19,416 nt of DNA from Algiphilus sp. (GCF_023145115.1 NZ_JAGLEJ010000015.1:1-19416); one strand, 5' to 3'. Numbered from the stretch's first letter, positions 1 to 7,129 are shown. Notes: generated from the letters alone by a model not told the origin. Made by a program: numbers and translations.

Positions 1-150
1 AGGCTATCCCCGAGTTAGAGGCAGATTACTCATGTGTTACTCACCCTTTCGCCACTCATTCACCAAGCAAGCTTGGGATCAGCGTTCGACTTGCATGCCT
101 AATCCAAGCCGCCAGCGTTCAATCTGAGCCAGGATCAAACTCTCCAATTT
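1..150 (-). rRNA. rrs: 16S ribosomal RNA, 5' end (partial)
   Basis: Read on the minus strand, the sequence ending at 150 begins AAATTGGAGAGTTTGATCCT and continues with GGCTCAG and AACGCTGGCGGC, the universal 5' start of bacterial 16S rRNA. The stretch GGGTGAGTAACACATGAGTA near the other end is also standard 16S. Only about the first 150 bases of the gene are in the window; it continues beyond position 1. The mature 5' end is placed at 150 by analogy with the E. coli AAATTGAAGAG start. The part after GGCGGC reads TTGGATTAGGC where most gammaproteobacteria have a sequence of the CCTAACAC type; see findings. Confidence 0.97.
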
Positions 151-350
151 AAACCTAAAAGGTTACACAGGGACGTGTCCCTGCATGGGAGTTCTCGCAC
201 AGGCTCCAATTACTGCTTGGGCCGTGTTTGATACTCCAGTACTTCGTGGCTTCGCCACGTACCGGGAGCACCCACACAAATCACTTGCTTTTTTTCTTAA
301 AGATCAGGCTGTTGCGGCTGGCCCGTTGGGCTGCGCCGCGTCAGCTGGGA
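151..350 (-). other. rrn leader region (promoter to mature 16S)
   Basis: This is the transcribed spacer between the predicted rRNA start point (about 350) and the mature 16S end. It contains no gene. On the minus strand it holds boxA, then TGTGTGGGTGCTC, which resembles the leader sequence common in gammaproteobacterial rrn operons. After these come three short perfect inverted repeats: 245-259 (CGTGGC/GCCACG), 168-183 (CAGGGAC/GTCCCTG) and 152-164 (AACCT/AGGTT). The hairpins nearest 16S may help pre-rRNA folding or processing; this is inference. Confidence 0.8.
294..306 (-). promoter_or_regulatory. rrn boxA antitermination site
   Basis: The minus strand reads TGATCTTTAAGAA, close to the E. 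coli rrn boxA TGCTCTTTAACA, and is followed by an A-rich run and the leader motif TGTGTGGGTGCTC. In this family boxA RNA is bound by NusB/NusE to protect rRNA transcription from Rho. The position, about 45-55 nt after the predicted start of transcription and about 145 nt before 16S, fits that role. Confidence 0.75.
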
Positions 351-356
351 GGGCGT

Positions 357-384
357 ATTCTAGGGATTGCCCGAACCCCGTCAA
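357..384 (-). promoter_or_regulatory. rrn operon promoter
   Basis: The minus strand has TTGACG (379-384), a 16-base spacer and TAGAAT (357-362), a near-consensus sigma-70 promoter pointing into the 16S gene. A GC-rich discriminator (ACGCCC) follows the -10, as expected for a stringently controlled rRNA promoter. Upstream, positions 401-428 are A-rich on this strand (AAAAACAACAACA), a plausible UP element. The predicted start is near 350. The promoter lies about 100 bases downstream of the tyrS stop, so rRNA transcription does not depend on tyrS. Confidence 0.85.
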
Positions 385-480
385 GCACCAATCGCGGGGT
401 AATTGCTATGTTGTTGTTTTTGCTTGGAACGTTACAGCGCGATGACGCTTGCAGAGCGGCTTCCGGCCGGGGCGCTCGCG

Positions 481-1701
481 CTACGCAGCGGCGGTCAGAT
501 GCACCTGGGCGATGTTCCGCTTGCCCACCTGGACCAGCACAGAGGTGCCGGCGTGCAGTCGCAGCCCGGCATCGTTGACGCGCTCCCGGTCGAGCCGTAC
601 CGCATTCTGCCTGAGCAGTCGCTGGCCCTCGCTGTTCGATGACACCAGGCCGGCCTCGCGCAGCACCCACGGCAACGGCGCGCCGTCGGCCCCCACCGCG
701 ACCTGCACTTCGGGGATGTCGTCGGGCAGTTCCTTGTTGCGGAACCGCGCTGTGAACGCTTCGGCGGCACGGGCTCCGGCGCCGCTGCCGTGGAAGCGGT
801 CGACGATCTCGCCGGCAAGGGCCACCTTGGCATCGCGCGGATTGCCGCCGTCGTCGACCGCCTGCCGGATCCGGGCGACCTCCTCCAGGGGGCGCAGCGA
901 GAGAAGGTGGTAGTAGCGCCACATGAGATCGTCCGAGATCGACATCATCTTCCCGAACATGTCGTCGGGCGGCTCGGTGACTCCTATGTAGTTGCCCAGC
1001 GATTTGCTCATCTTCTGGACGCCATCGAGCCCTTCGAGGATCGGGAGCGTCATGCAGGTCTGCGGCCGCTTGCCCCAGGCACTCTGCAGGTGCCTCCCGA
1101 CCAGCAGGTTGAACTTCTGATCGGTCCCTCCGAGCTCGACATCGGCATCGAGTGCGACGGAGTCGTAGCCCTGGAGCAGCGGGTAGAGAAATTCGTGGAT
1201 CGCGATGGGACGGTGCGACTGGTAGCGCTTATGGAAGTCGTCCCGCTCCAGCATCCGGGCCACGGTGTGCTGCGCGGCGAGCTTGATCATGCCCTCCGCC
1301 CCGAGCTGGTCGAGCCAGGTCGAGTTGAAGACCACCTCGGTGCGGTCCGCGTCGAGGATCTTGAAGGCCTGCTCCTGGTAGGTGCGGGCGTTGGCAGCAA
1401 CCTGGTCCCGCGTCAGCGGGGCGCGGGTCTCGTTCTTGCCGGTCGGGTCGCCGATGGTCGCGGTGAAGTCGCCTATGAGGAAGAGGACATGGTGGCCCGC
1501 ATCCTGGAAGTGACGAAGCTTGTTGAGCAGCAGGGTGTGCCCCAGATGCAGATCGGCGGCGGTGGGGTCGAAACCGGCCTTGATGCGCAGCGGCCGGTCG
1601 CTCGCCAGCAACCGTTCGTCGATTTCGGCCTCCGGGATGACCTCTTCGGTGCCGCGCAGGAGCTCGGCGCGCCGGGCGGCGCTGTCGGAATCGGTAGTCA
1701 T
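481..1701 (-). CDS. tyrS: Tyrosyl-tRNA synthetase
   Basis: A 406-residue class I aminoacyl-tRNA synthetase that charges tRNA-Tyr in the cytoplasm. The HIGH-type signature is HLGH at residues 52-55 and the KMSKS loop is exact at 230-234. The tyrosine-binding core includes LLQGYDSVALDADVELGGTDQ (about 176-195). The C-terminal part from about residue 340 is an S4-like RNA-binding domain (RLLRQNAVRLDRERV). KMSKS with this length fits the TyrZ-like type found in Pseudomonas and Xanthomonas rather than the E. coli TyrS type. The ATG lacks a clear Shine-Dalgarno sequence and has two adjacent hairpins just upstream. The rrn operon lies downstream on the same strand, the arrangement known from Pseudomonas. 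Confidence 0.96.
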   Translation of the reverse strand: MTTDSDSAARRAELLRGTEEVIPEAEIDERLLASDRPLRIKAGFDPTAADLHLGHTLLLNKLRHFQDAGHHVLFLIGDFTATIGDPTGKNETRAPLTRDQVAANARTYQEQAFKILDADRTEVVFNSTWLDQLGAEGMIKLAAQHTVARMLERDDFHKRYQSHRPIAIHEFLYPLLQGYDSVALDADVELGGTDQKFNLLVGRHLQSAWGKRPQTCMTLPILEGLDGVQKMSKSLGNYIGVTEPPDDMFGKMMSISDDLMWRYYHLLSLRPLEEVARIRQAVDDGGNPRDAKVALAGEIVDRFHGSGAGARAAEAFTARFRNKELPDDIPEVQVAVGADGAPLPWVLREAGLVSSNSEGQRLLRQNAVRLDRERVNDAGLRLHAGTSVLVQVGKRNIAQVHLTAAA

Positions 1702-1726
1702 AGTGGAATGGTCAAGTGAAGCAGCA

Positions 1727-1757
1727 AGTTCGTCGGCGAACTACTTGCGCAGCAAGT
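1727..1757 (-). promoter_or_regulatory. Two adjacent hairpins in the tyrS 5' leader
   Basis: Read towards tyrS, positions 1757-1743 form a perfect stem ACTTGC-TGC-GCAAGT. Immediately after it, 1742-1727 form AGTTCG-CCGA-CGAACT. They end 25 bases before the tyrS ATG, in a leader without an obvious ribosome binding site. This suggests a structured translation-control region, but no known riboswitch or T-box motif was recognised. Confidence 0.45.
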
Positions 1758-1822
1758 GGTTTTGTGTTCTGTTTGTGACAGTTGCCCGCGGCGCGGGCAC
1801 ATCGACGCTTCAAGGGGTTCCC

Positions 1823-1840
1823 TGAAGGCGTGCGCCTTCA
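1823..1840. repeat. 18-base perfect inverted repeat in the tyrS/M23 intergenic region
   Basis: TGAAGGCG-TG-CGCCTTCA is a perfect palindromic hairpin. A second one, GCCCGCG-G-CGCGGGC, lies at 1784-1798. There is no T tract on either strand that would make a classical terminator. They may be part of a folded tyrS leader if that gene is transcribed from the -10 at 1868-1873, or a protein-binding site. Confidence 0.5.
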
Positions 1841-1867
1841 CGAACAACGCCAGGGTCATGTTCCGCG

Positions 1868-1875
1868 ATTATAGT
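1868..1875. promoter_or_regulatory. Overlapping divergent -10 elements (tyrS / M23 peptidase)
   Basis: The eight bases ATTATAGT read as TATAAT on the minus strand (1868-1873, towards tyrS) and as TATAGT on the plus strand (1870-1875, towards the peptidase). No good -35 was found at 16-18 bases on either side. If used on the plus strand, transcription would start at about the ATG at 1882, giving a leaderless mRNA. If used on the minus strand, tyrS would have a leader of about 160 nt. Confidence 0.4.
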
Positions 1876-1881
1876 GTGCCA

Positions 1882-3252
1882 ATGCGTCGCCGCCGCCCGC
1901 GGCTGAGATTCCATATTCCCGTTGCGGTCGTTCTGGCCGGCGCCGTCGTGATCGCGCTCGTGACGCGCCCGGGCGACGCCTACCGCCACGAACGCATCGA
2001 GGTGCTGCCGCCGCAGGTGTCGGCGCCTGCCGACAAGCAGGCGACCGCGCCGGCGCAGCCCGAGGAGAGCGGCGAGTACGGCCTGGTGGCGTCCTCGGTG
2101 ACGCCTTCCGATCCCCCCGAAGCCGCGGCACCCGCCATCGAGGAATGGGAACGCGTGGAGATCGCGCGCGGGCAGACGTTGTCGGGCGCATTCGACACGC
2201 TGGGGCTCGGGCCCAGCCAGTGGATGCCTCTGCTCGAGCTCGAGAACGACGACATCGACCGCCTCAAGCGGCCGCGCGCCGGCGACGTGCTCGAGGTCCA
2301 GCAGGACGGCGGGCAGCTCAACGCGCTGCGCCTGGAGATCGACGATTTCCGCACGCTGCAGATCGAGCGCGGACCGGACGGCTTCGAGGCGCTCACCATC
2401 ACGGCCGACGTCGAGCGCCGCCCTGCCTTCGCGCGCGGAAAGATCGACTCGTCGCTCTTCCTCGCCGGCCAGGAAGCGGGCATGTCCGACTGGCTCATCA
2501 TGTCGATGGTGCAGGTACTCGGCTACGACATCGACTTCGCCCTCGACCTGCGCAGTGGCGACCGCTTCGTCGTGCTGTATGAAGAGCTCTATCGCGACGG
2601 CGAAAAGCTGCGCGACGGCGACATCCTGGCTGTCGAGTTCCTGACCCAGGGACGCACCGTGCAGGCCTTCCGCCACGTCGACGACGACGGACGCACCGGC
2701 TACTACCGCCCCGACGGCGAGGCGGTCAAGACCGCGTTCCTCCGGAATCCGCTCGACGTATTCCGCATCAGTTCGCACTTCAATCCCAACCGCCGGCATC
2801 CGGTGCTCAACACCATCCGCGCCCATCGCGGCACCGACTATGCCGCGCCGCCCGGAACGCCGATCCGCACGACCGGTGACGGCAAGGTGGTCCACGCCGG
2901 CAACAAGGGCGGGTATGGCCGCGCCGTGGTCATCCAGCATGGCGCCACCTACCGCTCGCTCTACGCACACATGTCGCGCATCGGCAGCGGCATCCGCGTG
3001 GGCACACGGGTGAGCCAGGGCCAGGTCATCGGCTACGTCGGCAGCAGCGGGCTGGCCACGGGCCCCCATCTGCATTTCGAGTTCCTGGTCAACGGCGTGC
3101 ATCGCAACCCGCTCACGGTTCCGCTTCCGCGCGCCGAGCCGGTACCCGATTCCGAGATGGCGCGCTTCAACGCGCAGGCCGAGCGCTACATGGCCCAGAT
3201 CGACACCATCCGGCGCACGCAGACGGCCGAAGCCACGGTCGACGGCGACTGA
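1882..3252 (+). CDS. M23 (LytM-type) murein endopeptidase, membrane anchored
   Basis: A protein of about 456 residues, related to MepM-type zinc endopeptidases that cut peptidoglycan cross-links in the periplasm. From this start it has a basic N-terminus (MRRRRPRLRF), one membrane segment at about 12-28, a linker, an OapA/LysM-like region (about 85-145, EEWERVEIARGQTLSGAF) and a C-terminal M23 domain. Zinc ligands are visible: H315 and D319 in HRGTDYAAP, and HLHF with H396 and H398. Start choice is uncertain. The ATG at 1882 places the basic region and membrane segment at the N-terminus but has no Shine-Dalgarno; an in-frame ATG at 1858 is an alternative, and an ORF start as far up as 1756 seems too long. 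It is followed 29 bases later by anmK, the order known from Pseudomonas. Confidence 0.92.
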   Translation: MRRRRPRLRFHIPVAVVLAGAVVIALVTRPGDAYRHERIEVLPPQVSAPADKQATAPAQPEESGEYGLVASSVTPSDPPEAAAPAIEEWERVEIARGQTLSGAFDTLGLGPSQWMPLLELENDDIDRLKRPRAGDVLEVQQDGGQLNALRLEIDDFRTLQIERGPDGFEALTITADVERRPAFARGKIDSSLFLAGQEAGMSDWLIMSMVQVLGYDIDFALDLRSGDRFVVLYEELYRDGEKLRDGDILAVEFLTQGRTVQAFRHVDDDGRTGYYRPDGEAVKTAFLRNPLDVFRISSHFNPNRRHPVLNTIRAHRGTDYAAPPGTPIRTTGDGKVVHAGNKGGYGRAVVIQHGATYRSLYAHMSRIGSGIRVGTRVSQGQVIGYVGSSGLATGPHLHFEFLVNGVHRNPLTVPLPRAEPVPDSEMARFNAQAERYMAQIDTIRRTQTAEATVDGD

Positions 3253-3281
3253 CGACGACGCACCCGCCGCAACCGATTCGC

Positions 3282-4406
3282 ATGCCGAGCGACGCACGCC
3301 TGGCGATCGGCATGATGTCGGGCACCAGCGCCGACGGCATTGACGCGGTTGCGCTGAGCGTGCACGACGACGGCATGCAGGTGCTGGGCCACCATCACCA
3401 CCGATACCCCGCCCCGCTCCAGGAAGAGCTGGTCGCGGTCGGCAGGGAGGATATGGCGCTCAGTGCGCAGGCCTATTGCGCGCTCGACGCCACGGTCGGC
3501 GAGCACCATGCGGCGGCCGCGGCCGATCTGCTCCGGAACTGCCCGTCGGCAGCCGAGGCGATCGTGATCGGGATGCACGGGCAGACGATCTGTCATCAGC
3601 CGCCGCGCAATACGCTCCAGATCGGCAACGCCGCCGTCGTGGCCGCACGTACCGGGCTACCCGTGGCTTGCGACCTCCGACGCGGCGACATGGCCCTCGG
3701 CGGCCAGGGCGCACCACTGGTACCGCCGTTCCATGCCGCCGCCTTCGGGGCCGGTCAACGCTGGCGCGTGACGGTGAACCTCGGCGGCATCGCCAATCTC
3801 AGCTGGCTGCCGCCGGCATCGGGCGGTGACATTTCCGGCTACGACACCGGTCCGGCCAACGCGCTCATGGATGCATGGAGCCAGCGCCGGCGCGGCGAGT
3901 CCTGCGACCGGGGCGGCGCGTGGGCGGCAGGCGGACGCGTCCTGCCCGATCTGCTCGCGGCCTGGCTGGAGCACCCCTACTTCGCGGTCGCGCCGCCGAA
4001 GAGCACCGGCCGGGGCGCATTCCATCTCGATTCGCTCTTCGCGCTCGCCGGCCCTGCCGACATCGATGATCCCGCGGACGTGCAGCGCACGCTGCTCGAA
4101 CTCAGCGCGCGTACCATCGCCGATGCGGTGAAGGCACCGAACCGCGATCCGGAGCGCGTCTGGCTGTGCGGCGGCGGCGCCTACAACGACGCGCTTGTGC
4201 GGCGTCTCGCCGAGCTGCTCGCTCCCGTTCCGGTCGCGTCTTCCGCGCAGGCGGGCATTGCGCCCGAGCATATCGAGGCTGCAGCGATGGCGTGGCTGGC
4301 CCTTCGACGGCTAGATGGCCTTTCCGGCGCCCGTGCATCCGTCACCGGCGCCGAGGCCGATGCGGTGTGCGGGGCGCTCCATCTTCCGCCCCGCCGGCAG
4401 CGCTAG
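3282..4406 (+). CDS. anmK: Anhydro-N-acetylmuramic acid kinase
   Basis: A 374-residue cytoplasmic kinase that opens the 1,6-anhydro ring of anhMurNAc and phosphorylates it to MurNAc-6-phosphate during peptidoglycan recycling. The ATP-binding GMMSGTSADGID motif is at 10-21, the catalytic aspartate lies in DTGPAN (D188), PKSTGR is at 239-244, and a glycine-rich WLCGGGAYND follows near 290-305. Length is typical of the family. It lies 29 bases after the M23 peptidase and probably shares its transcript. Its TAG stop overlaps the stop of the convergent erpA gene. AmpD, another recycling enzyme, is encoded about 8 kb away. Confidence 0.96.
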   Translation: MPSDARLAIGMMSGTSADGIDAVALSVHDDGMQVLGHHHHRYPAPLQEELVAVGREDMALSAQAYCALDATVGEHHAAAAADLLRNCPSAAEAIVIGMHGQTICHQPPRNTLQIGNAAVVAARTGLPVACDLRRGDMALGGQGAPLVPPFHAAAFGAGQRWRVTVNLGGIANLSWLPPASGGDISGYDTGPANALMDAWSQRRRGESCDRGGAWAAGGRVLPDLLAAWLEHPYFAVAPPKSTGRGAFHLDSLFALAGPADIDDPADVQRTLLELSARTIADAVKAPNRDPERVWLCGGGAYNDALVRRLAELLAPVPVASSAQAGIAPEHIEAAAMAWLALRRLDGLSGARASVTGAEADAVCGALHLPPRRQR

Positions 4407-4747
4407 ACCGAGAACGAGTTCCCGCAGCCGCAGGTCGTGGACGCGTTCGGATTGCGGATGACGAACTGCGCGCCCTCGACATCCTCGCGGTAATCGATCT
4501 CGGCGCCGGTCAGGTACTGCACGCTCATCGGATCGACGACCAGGGTGACGCCGCATCGCTCGATGACAGTGTCGTCGTCTTCCTGCGATTCATCGAAGGT
4601 GAATCCGTACTGGAACCCGGAGCAGCCACCACCGGTGACGAAGACGCGCAGCTTGAGCGCCTCGTTGGCCTCCTCGTCGAGGAGACCGCGCACCTTGAGT
4701 GCCGCTGGTTCGGTGAAATTGATGGGCGTCTCGACTGCCGTGGTCAT
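4403..4747 (-). CDS. erpA: Iron-sulfur cluster insertion protein ErpA
   Basis: A 114-residue A-type carrier that delivers Fe-S clusters to apoproteins, in E. coli including IspG of the isoprenoid pathway. The three conserved cluster-binding cysteines are present: C42 in GGGCSGFQY, and C106 and C108 in TTCGCGNSF. The ATG at 4747 has AGAGGA about 9 bases upstream, so this start is preferred over the longer open frame, which extends unrelated out-of-frame sequence. It is the last gene of the argC - DUF6776 - bactofilin - erpA series, 26 bases after bactofilin. Its stop overlaps the anmK stop in CTAG at 4403-4406. Confidence 0.96.
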   Translation of the reverse strand: MTTAVETPINFTEPAALKVRGLLDEEANEALKLRVFVTGGGCSGFQYGFTFDESQEDDDTVIERCGVTLVVDPMSVQYLTGAEIDYREDVEGAQFVIRNPNASTTCGCGNSFSV

Positions 4748-4773
4748 GACTCTAGTCCTCTGCCTGATAGCGC

Positions 4774-5256
4774 TTAGACACTGCCGCGCAGGTCGAGGTT
4801 CACGGCGTCGGGCTGCTCGCCGTCGGCCTGCGAAGCGCTTCCGCCGCGCCCCTCCAGCGAGGTGACGTTGCCGCGCTCGCTCTCGACCTCGTGCACCATC
4901 TGGCCGTTGATGGTCGCGCCGCTCGCCATCTCCATGACCCGGTAGTGCACGTTGCCGTTGACGCGCGCGCAGCTGTGCAGCGTGAGCTGGCCGAGCGCGT
5001 GGACGTCGCCGTGGATGCTGCCGTTGAGCACCACGTGCGCGACGTGCACATCGCCCTCGATGACGCCAGTTTCGCTCACCGAGAGCAGCGCATCCTTGTC
5101 GGCGCCGGCGCTGACCTTCCCCTTGACGGTGCCGTCGATGTGCAGACCACCGGTGAAGGTGATGTCGCCGAGCAGCTCGGTCTGGCGCCCGACGAGCGTG
5201 TCGACGGTGCTGTGGTTGGAGCCGCTCTGGGCGGGCTTCTTGCCGTTCTTGAGCAT
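4774..5256 (-). CDS. Bactofilin (polymer-forming cytoskeletal protein)
   Basis: A 160-residue bactofilin-family protein (DUF583). The core contains the family pattern TLVGRQTELLGDITFTGGLH followed by IDGTVKGKV, then repeated VIEGDVHV / SIHGDVHALG / RVNGNVHYR strands that form a right-handed beta helix (about 20-125). The tails are polar and probably disordered. Bactofilins polymerise without nucleotide and often position peptidoglycan enzymes. The ATG at 5256 is chosen because it begins MLKNGKK and is preceded by AAGGAG about 11 bases upstream; a longer frame to 5295 runs into the upstream gene. The start lies 5 bases after the DUF6776 stop, suggesting translational coupling. An M23 peptidase gene lies nearby. 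Confidence 0.93.
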   Translation of the reverse strand: MLKNGKKPAQSGSNHSTVDTLVGRQTELLGDITFTGGLHIDGTVKGKVSAGADKDALLSVSETGVIEGDVHVAHVVLNGSIHGDVHALGQLTLHSCARVNGNVHYRVMEMASGATINGQMVHEVESERGNVTSLEGRGGSASQADGEQPDAVNLDLRGSV

Positions 5257-5261
5257 GCGGG

Positions 5262-6017
5262 TCAGCTCTCCTTTCCGGCAACGACACGCTGCCATTCGTA
5301 ACGGGTCTCGGTCGACTGGTCCTCGCCTTCACGCTGCACAACGATCGCGACCTGCTCCGGCTCGAAACCGTCGGGGAAGGTGACCGACCCCGAGAATTCC
5401 TGGAAATGCCGGAACGAAAATAGCATGTCCGTCTCTCCCTCGGCATTGCGGACGGCGACCGTGGCGGACTCGCCGTCGCGCTCGCCGGCGATGTCGATGG
5501 TGAAATGCCCCCGCACGCGATCCTTCTGCTGACGCCCCTGCACCAGCACCAGCTCGAACCGGGCGGGATCGCGGTCCGGGCGCACGATGAAATCGTGCAC
5601 GCGCACGCCGCGCCCCTCGTTCTCCGGCGACACGATGCCGCGATAGAAGGCCAGCTGCTCCTGCGCATCGACCAGGCGGGACTGCATGTCGCGCAGCGAC
5701 TGGCGCAGCTGCTGACAGGCCTCGCGGTCGATCTGCTGCGACTTCTCCAGATACGCCAGGCGCTCGCGCAGGCGCTCCGACTCCAGCTGCTCGGCCCGCA
5801 GGCGCTCCGCGAGCTCGCGGCGCAGCGCCAGCAGGCGTTCCCGATCCCCGGTCATGGCCTGATAGCGCGCCGAGAACTCGTCGGTGACGAAGACATAGAC
5901 CGCATAGCTGCCCGCCAGCGCGATCACCACCAGCGTGGTCACCACCAGCCATCGGATCCATCGCGGGCGACGCTCGTGGTCGGTGACGATGCGCGGCCCG
6001 TTGGGCGGAACGGCCAT
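5262..6017 (-). CDS. DUF6776 family membrane protein with coiled coil
   Basis: A 251-residue protein of unknown function. It has a short basic cytoplasmic N-terminus, one membrane segment at about 23-46 (WLVVTTLVVIALAGSYAVYV), a long heptad-like region rich in R, E, L and Q (about 55-125, for example ALRRELAERLRAEQLESER) and a C-terminal beta-rich domain (about 130-250) that should lie in the periplasm. The match to DUF6776 rests on this architecture and on its place between argC and the bactofilin and erpA genes. It sits 6 bases after argC and 5 before bactofilin. A structural link between membrane, bactofilin and cell wall is an attractive inference but unproved. Confidence 0.8.
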   Translation of the reverse strand: MAVPPNGPRIVTDHERRPRWIRWLVVTTLVVIALAGSYAVYVFVTDEFSARYQAMTGDRERLLALRRELAERLRAEQLESERLRERLAYLEKSQQIDREACQQLRQSLRDMQSRLVDAQEQLAFYRGIVSPENEGRGVRVHDFIVRPDRDPARFELVLVQGRQQKDRVRGHFTIDIAGERDGESATVAVRNAEGETDMLFSFRHFQEFSGSVTFPDGFEPEQVAIVVQREGEDQSTETRYEWQRVVAGKES

Positions 6018-6023
6018 CCGGCG

Positions 6024-7055
6024 TCAGGGCCAGAGAGGCGGCAGCGCGAGACCCAGCGTCTCGTCAAGGCCGAGCATCAGATTCATGTTCTGCACCGCCT
6101 GACCGGAGGCGCCCTTGACGAGGTTGTCGATCACCGAGCAGATCACCACGCGCTGGCCCGACTGCGGCACCACCGCGATCTGGCAGCGATTGGTGCCCCG
6201 CACGTTGCGCGTCTCCGGCAGCACGCCGGCCGGCAGAACGTCGACGAAGGGCTCGTCACGGTAATGCTCGGCGTAGAGCGCCTGCAGATCGCCGGCATCG
6301 ATCAGCCGCGCGTGCAGCGTGGCGTGAATGCCGCGCTGGATGGGCAGCAGATGCGGCGTGAACACGCAGTCGATATCGCGCCCCGCCATGCGGCTGAGCT
6401 CCTGATTGACCTCGGGCGCATGCCGGTGCCCGGCAGCGCCGTAGGCGCGGAACGAATCGTGATTCTCGCTGAACAGGCTGCCGGTCCTGGCCTCGCGGCC
6501 GGCGCCGGTGACCCCCGACTTGACGTCCGCGATCAGGCTCGACGGATCGGCGACGCCCGCAGCCAGCAGGGGCGCCAGCCCGAGCTGGACGGCAGTCGGA
6601 TAGCACCCCGGGTTGGCGACCAGGCGGGCTTCGGGGATCGCCGCGCGCATGGTTTCGGGCAGGCCGTAGACCGCCTGCGCCAGCCAGTCCGTCGCGCCGT
6701 GCGGCATGCCGTACCAGCGCTGGAAGACATCGGCGTCGCGCAGGCGGAAGTCGGCCGACAGATCCACGACCCGGATGCCCGCGTCGAGCAGCGCCGGCGC
6801 TGCCTGCATGGCCGTGCCGTGCGGCGTCGCGAAGAACACCACATCGCACTCGCGCAGCGAGGGTGTCTCGGGATCCTCGAAGGCGAGTTCCGTGACGCCG
6901 CGCAGGGCGGGAAAGAGCTCGACCACCGGGCGGCCCGCATTCTGACGACTGGTGATGCACACCAGCTCCGCAGCTGCGTGCAACGACAGCAGCCGTACCA
7001 GCTCGGCACCGGTGTATCCGGTACCGCCGACAATTCCCACGCGCACCTGGCGCAT
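6024..7055 (-). CDS. argC: N-acetyl-gamma-glutamyl-phosphate reductase
   Basis: A 343-residue enzyme that reduces N-acetylglutamyl phosphate to the semialdehyde with NADPH in arginine biosynthesis. The nucleotide-binding motif GIVGGTGYTGAEL is at residues 7-19 and the catalytic cysteine is C151 in ANPGCYPTA. Further conserved blocks are SGVTGAGRE and FTPHLLPIQRGI. The length is typical of type 1 ArgC. It is the first gene of a four-gene minus-strand operon and diverges from hemJ across a 74-base gap, the same neighbourhood as in Pseudomonas. Confidence 0.97.
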   Translation of the reverse strand: MRQVRVGIVGGTGYTGAELVRLLSLHAAAELVCITSRQNAGRPVVELFPALRGVTELAFEDPETPSLRECDVVFFATPHGTAMQAAPALLDAGIRVVDLSADFRLRDADVFQRWYGMPHGATDWLAQAVYGLPETMRAAIPEARLVANPGCYPTAVQLGLAPLLAAGVADPSSLIADVKSGVTGAGREARTGSLFSENHDSFRAYGAAGHRHAPEVNQELSRMAGRDIDCVFTPHLLPIQRGIHATLHARLIDAGDLQALYAEHYRDEPFVDVLPAGVLPETRNVRGTNRCQIAVVPQSGQRVVICSVIDNLVKGASGQAVQNMNLMLGLDETLGLALPPLWP

Positions 7056-7090
7056 CAGACAACTCCGAACCGCTGAGGGTCAAACGCGCA

Positions 7091-7097
7091 ATAATAG
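7091..7097. promoter_or_regulatory. AT-rich -10-like element between argC and hemJ
   Basis: In a 74-base GC-rich gap the sequence ATAATAG reads as TAATAG towards hemJ and TATTAT towards argC. No convincing -35 was found on either strand. It would give a leader of about 25-30 nt for each gene. This is weak but is the only AT-rich patch in the gap. Confidence 0.3.
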
Positions 7098-7129
7098 GAC
7101 GAAGACACCCGCATTTCGAGCGCGCGCGC

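Noticed and set aside
185..445. Small plus-strand open frames in the rrn leader
   Set aside because: They lie over the rRNA promoter, boxA and leader hairpins, start without a ribosome binding site and resemble no protein.
1702..1860. A T-box riboswitch ahead of tyrS
   Set aside because: No T-box consensus (AGGGTGGNACCGCG type) was found, and T-boxes are not expected in gammaproteobacteria. The hairpins are reported as a structured leader only.
1810..3297. A 495-codon minus-strand frame opposite the M23 peptidase
   Set aside because: The sense strand carries complete M23 motifs; the antisense product has no recognisable domain and has the biased composition of a shadow frame.
5505..7076. 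A 523-codon plus-strand frame opposite argC and DUF6776
   Set aside because: argC on the minus strand has its NADPH motif and catalytic cysteine in register; the plus-strand product is rich in H, R and Q and matches nothing known.
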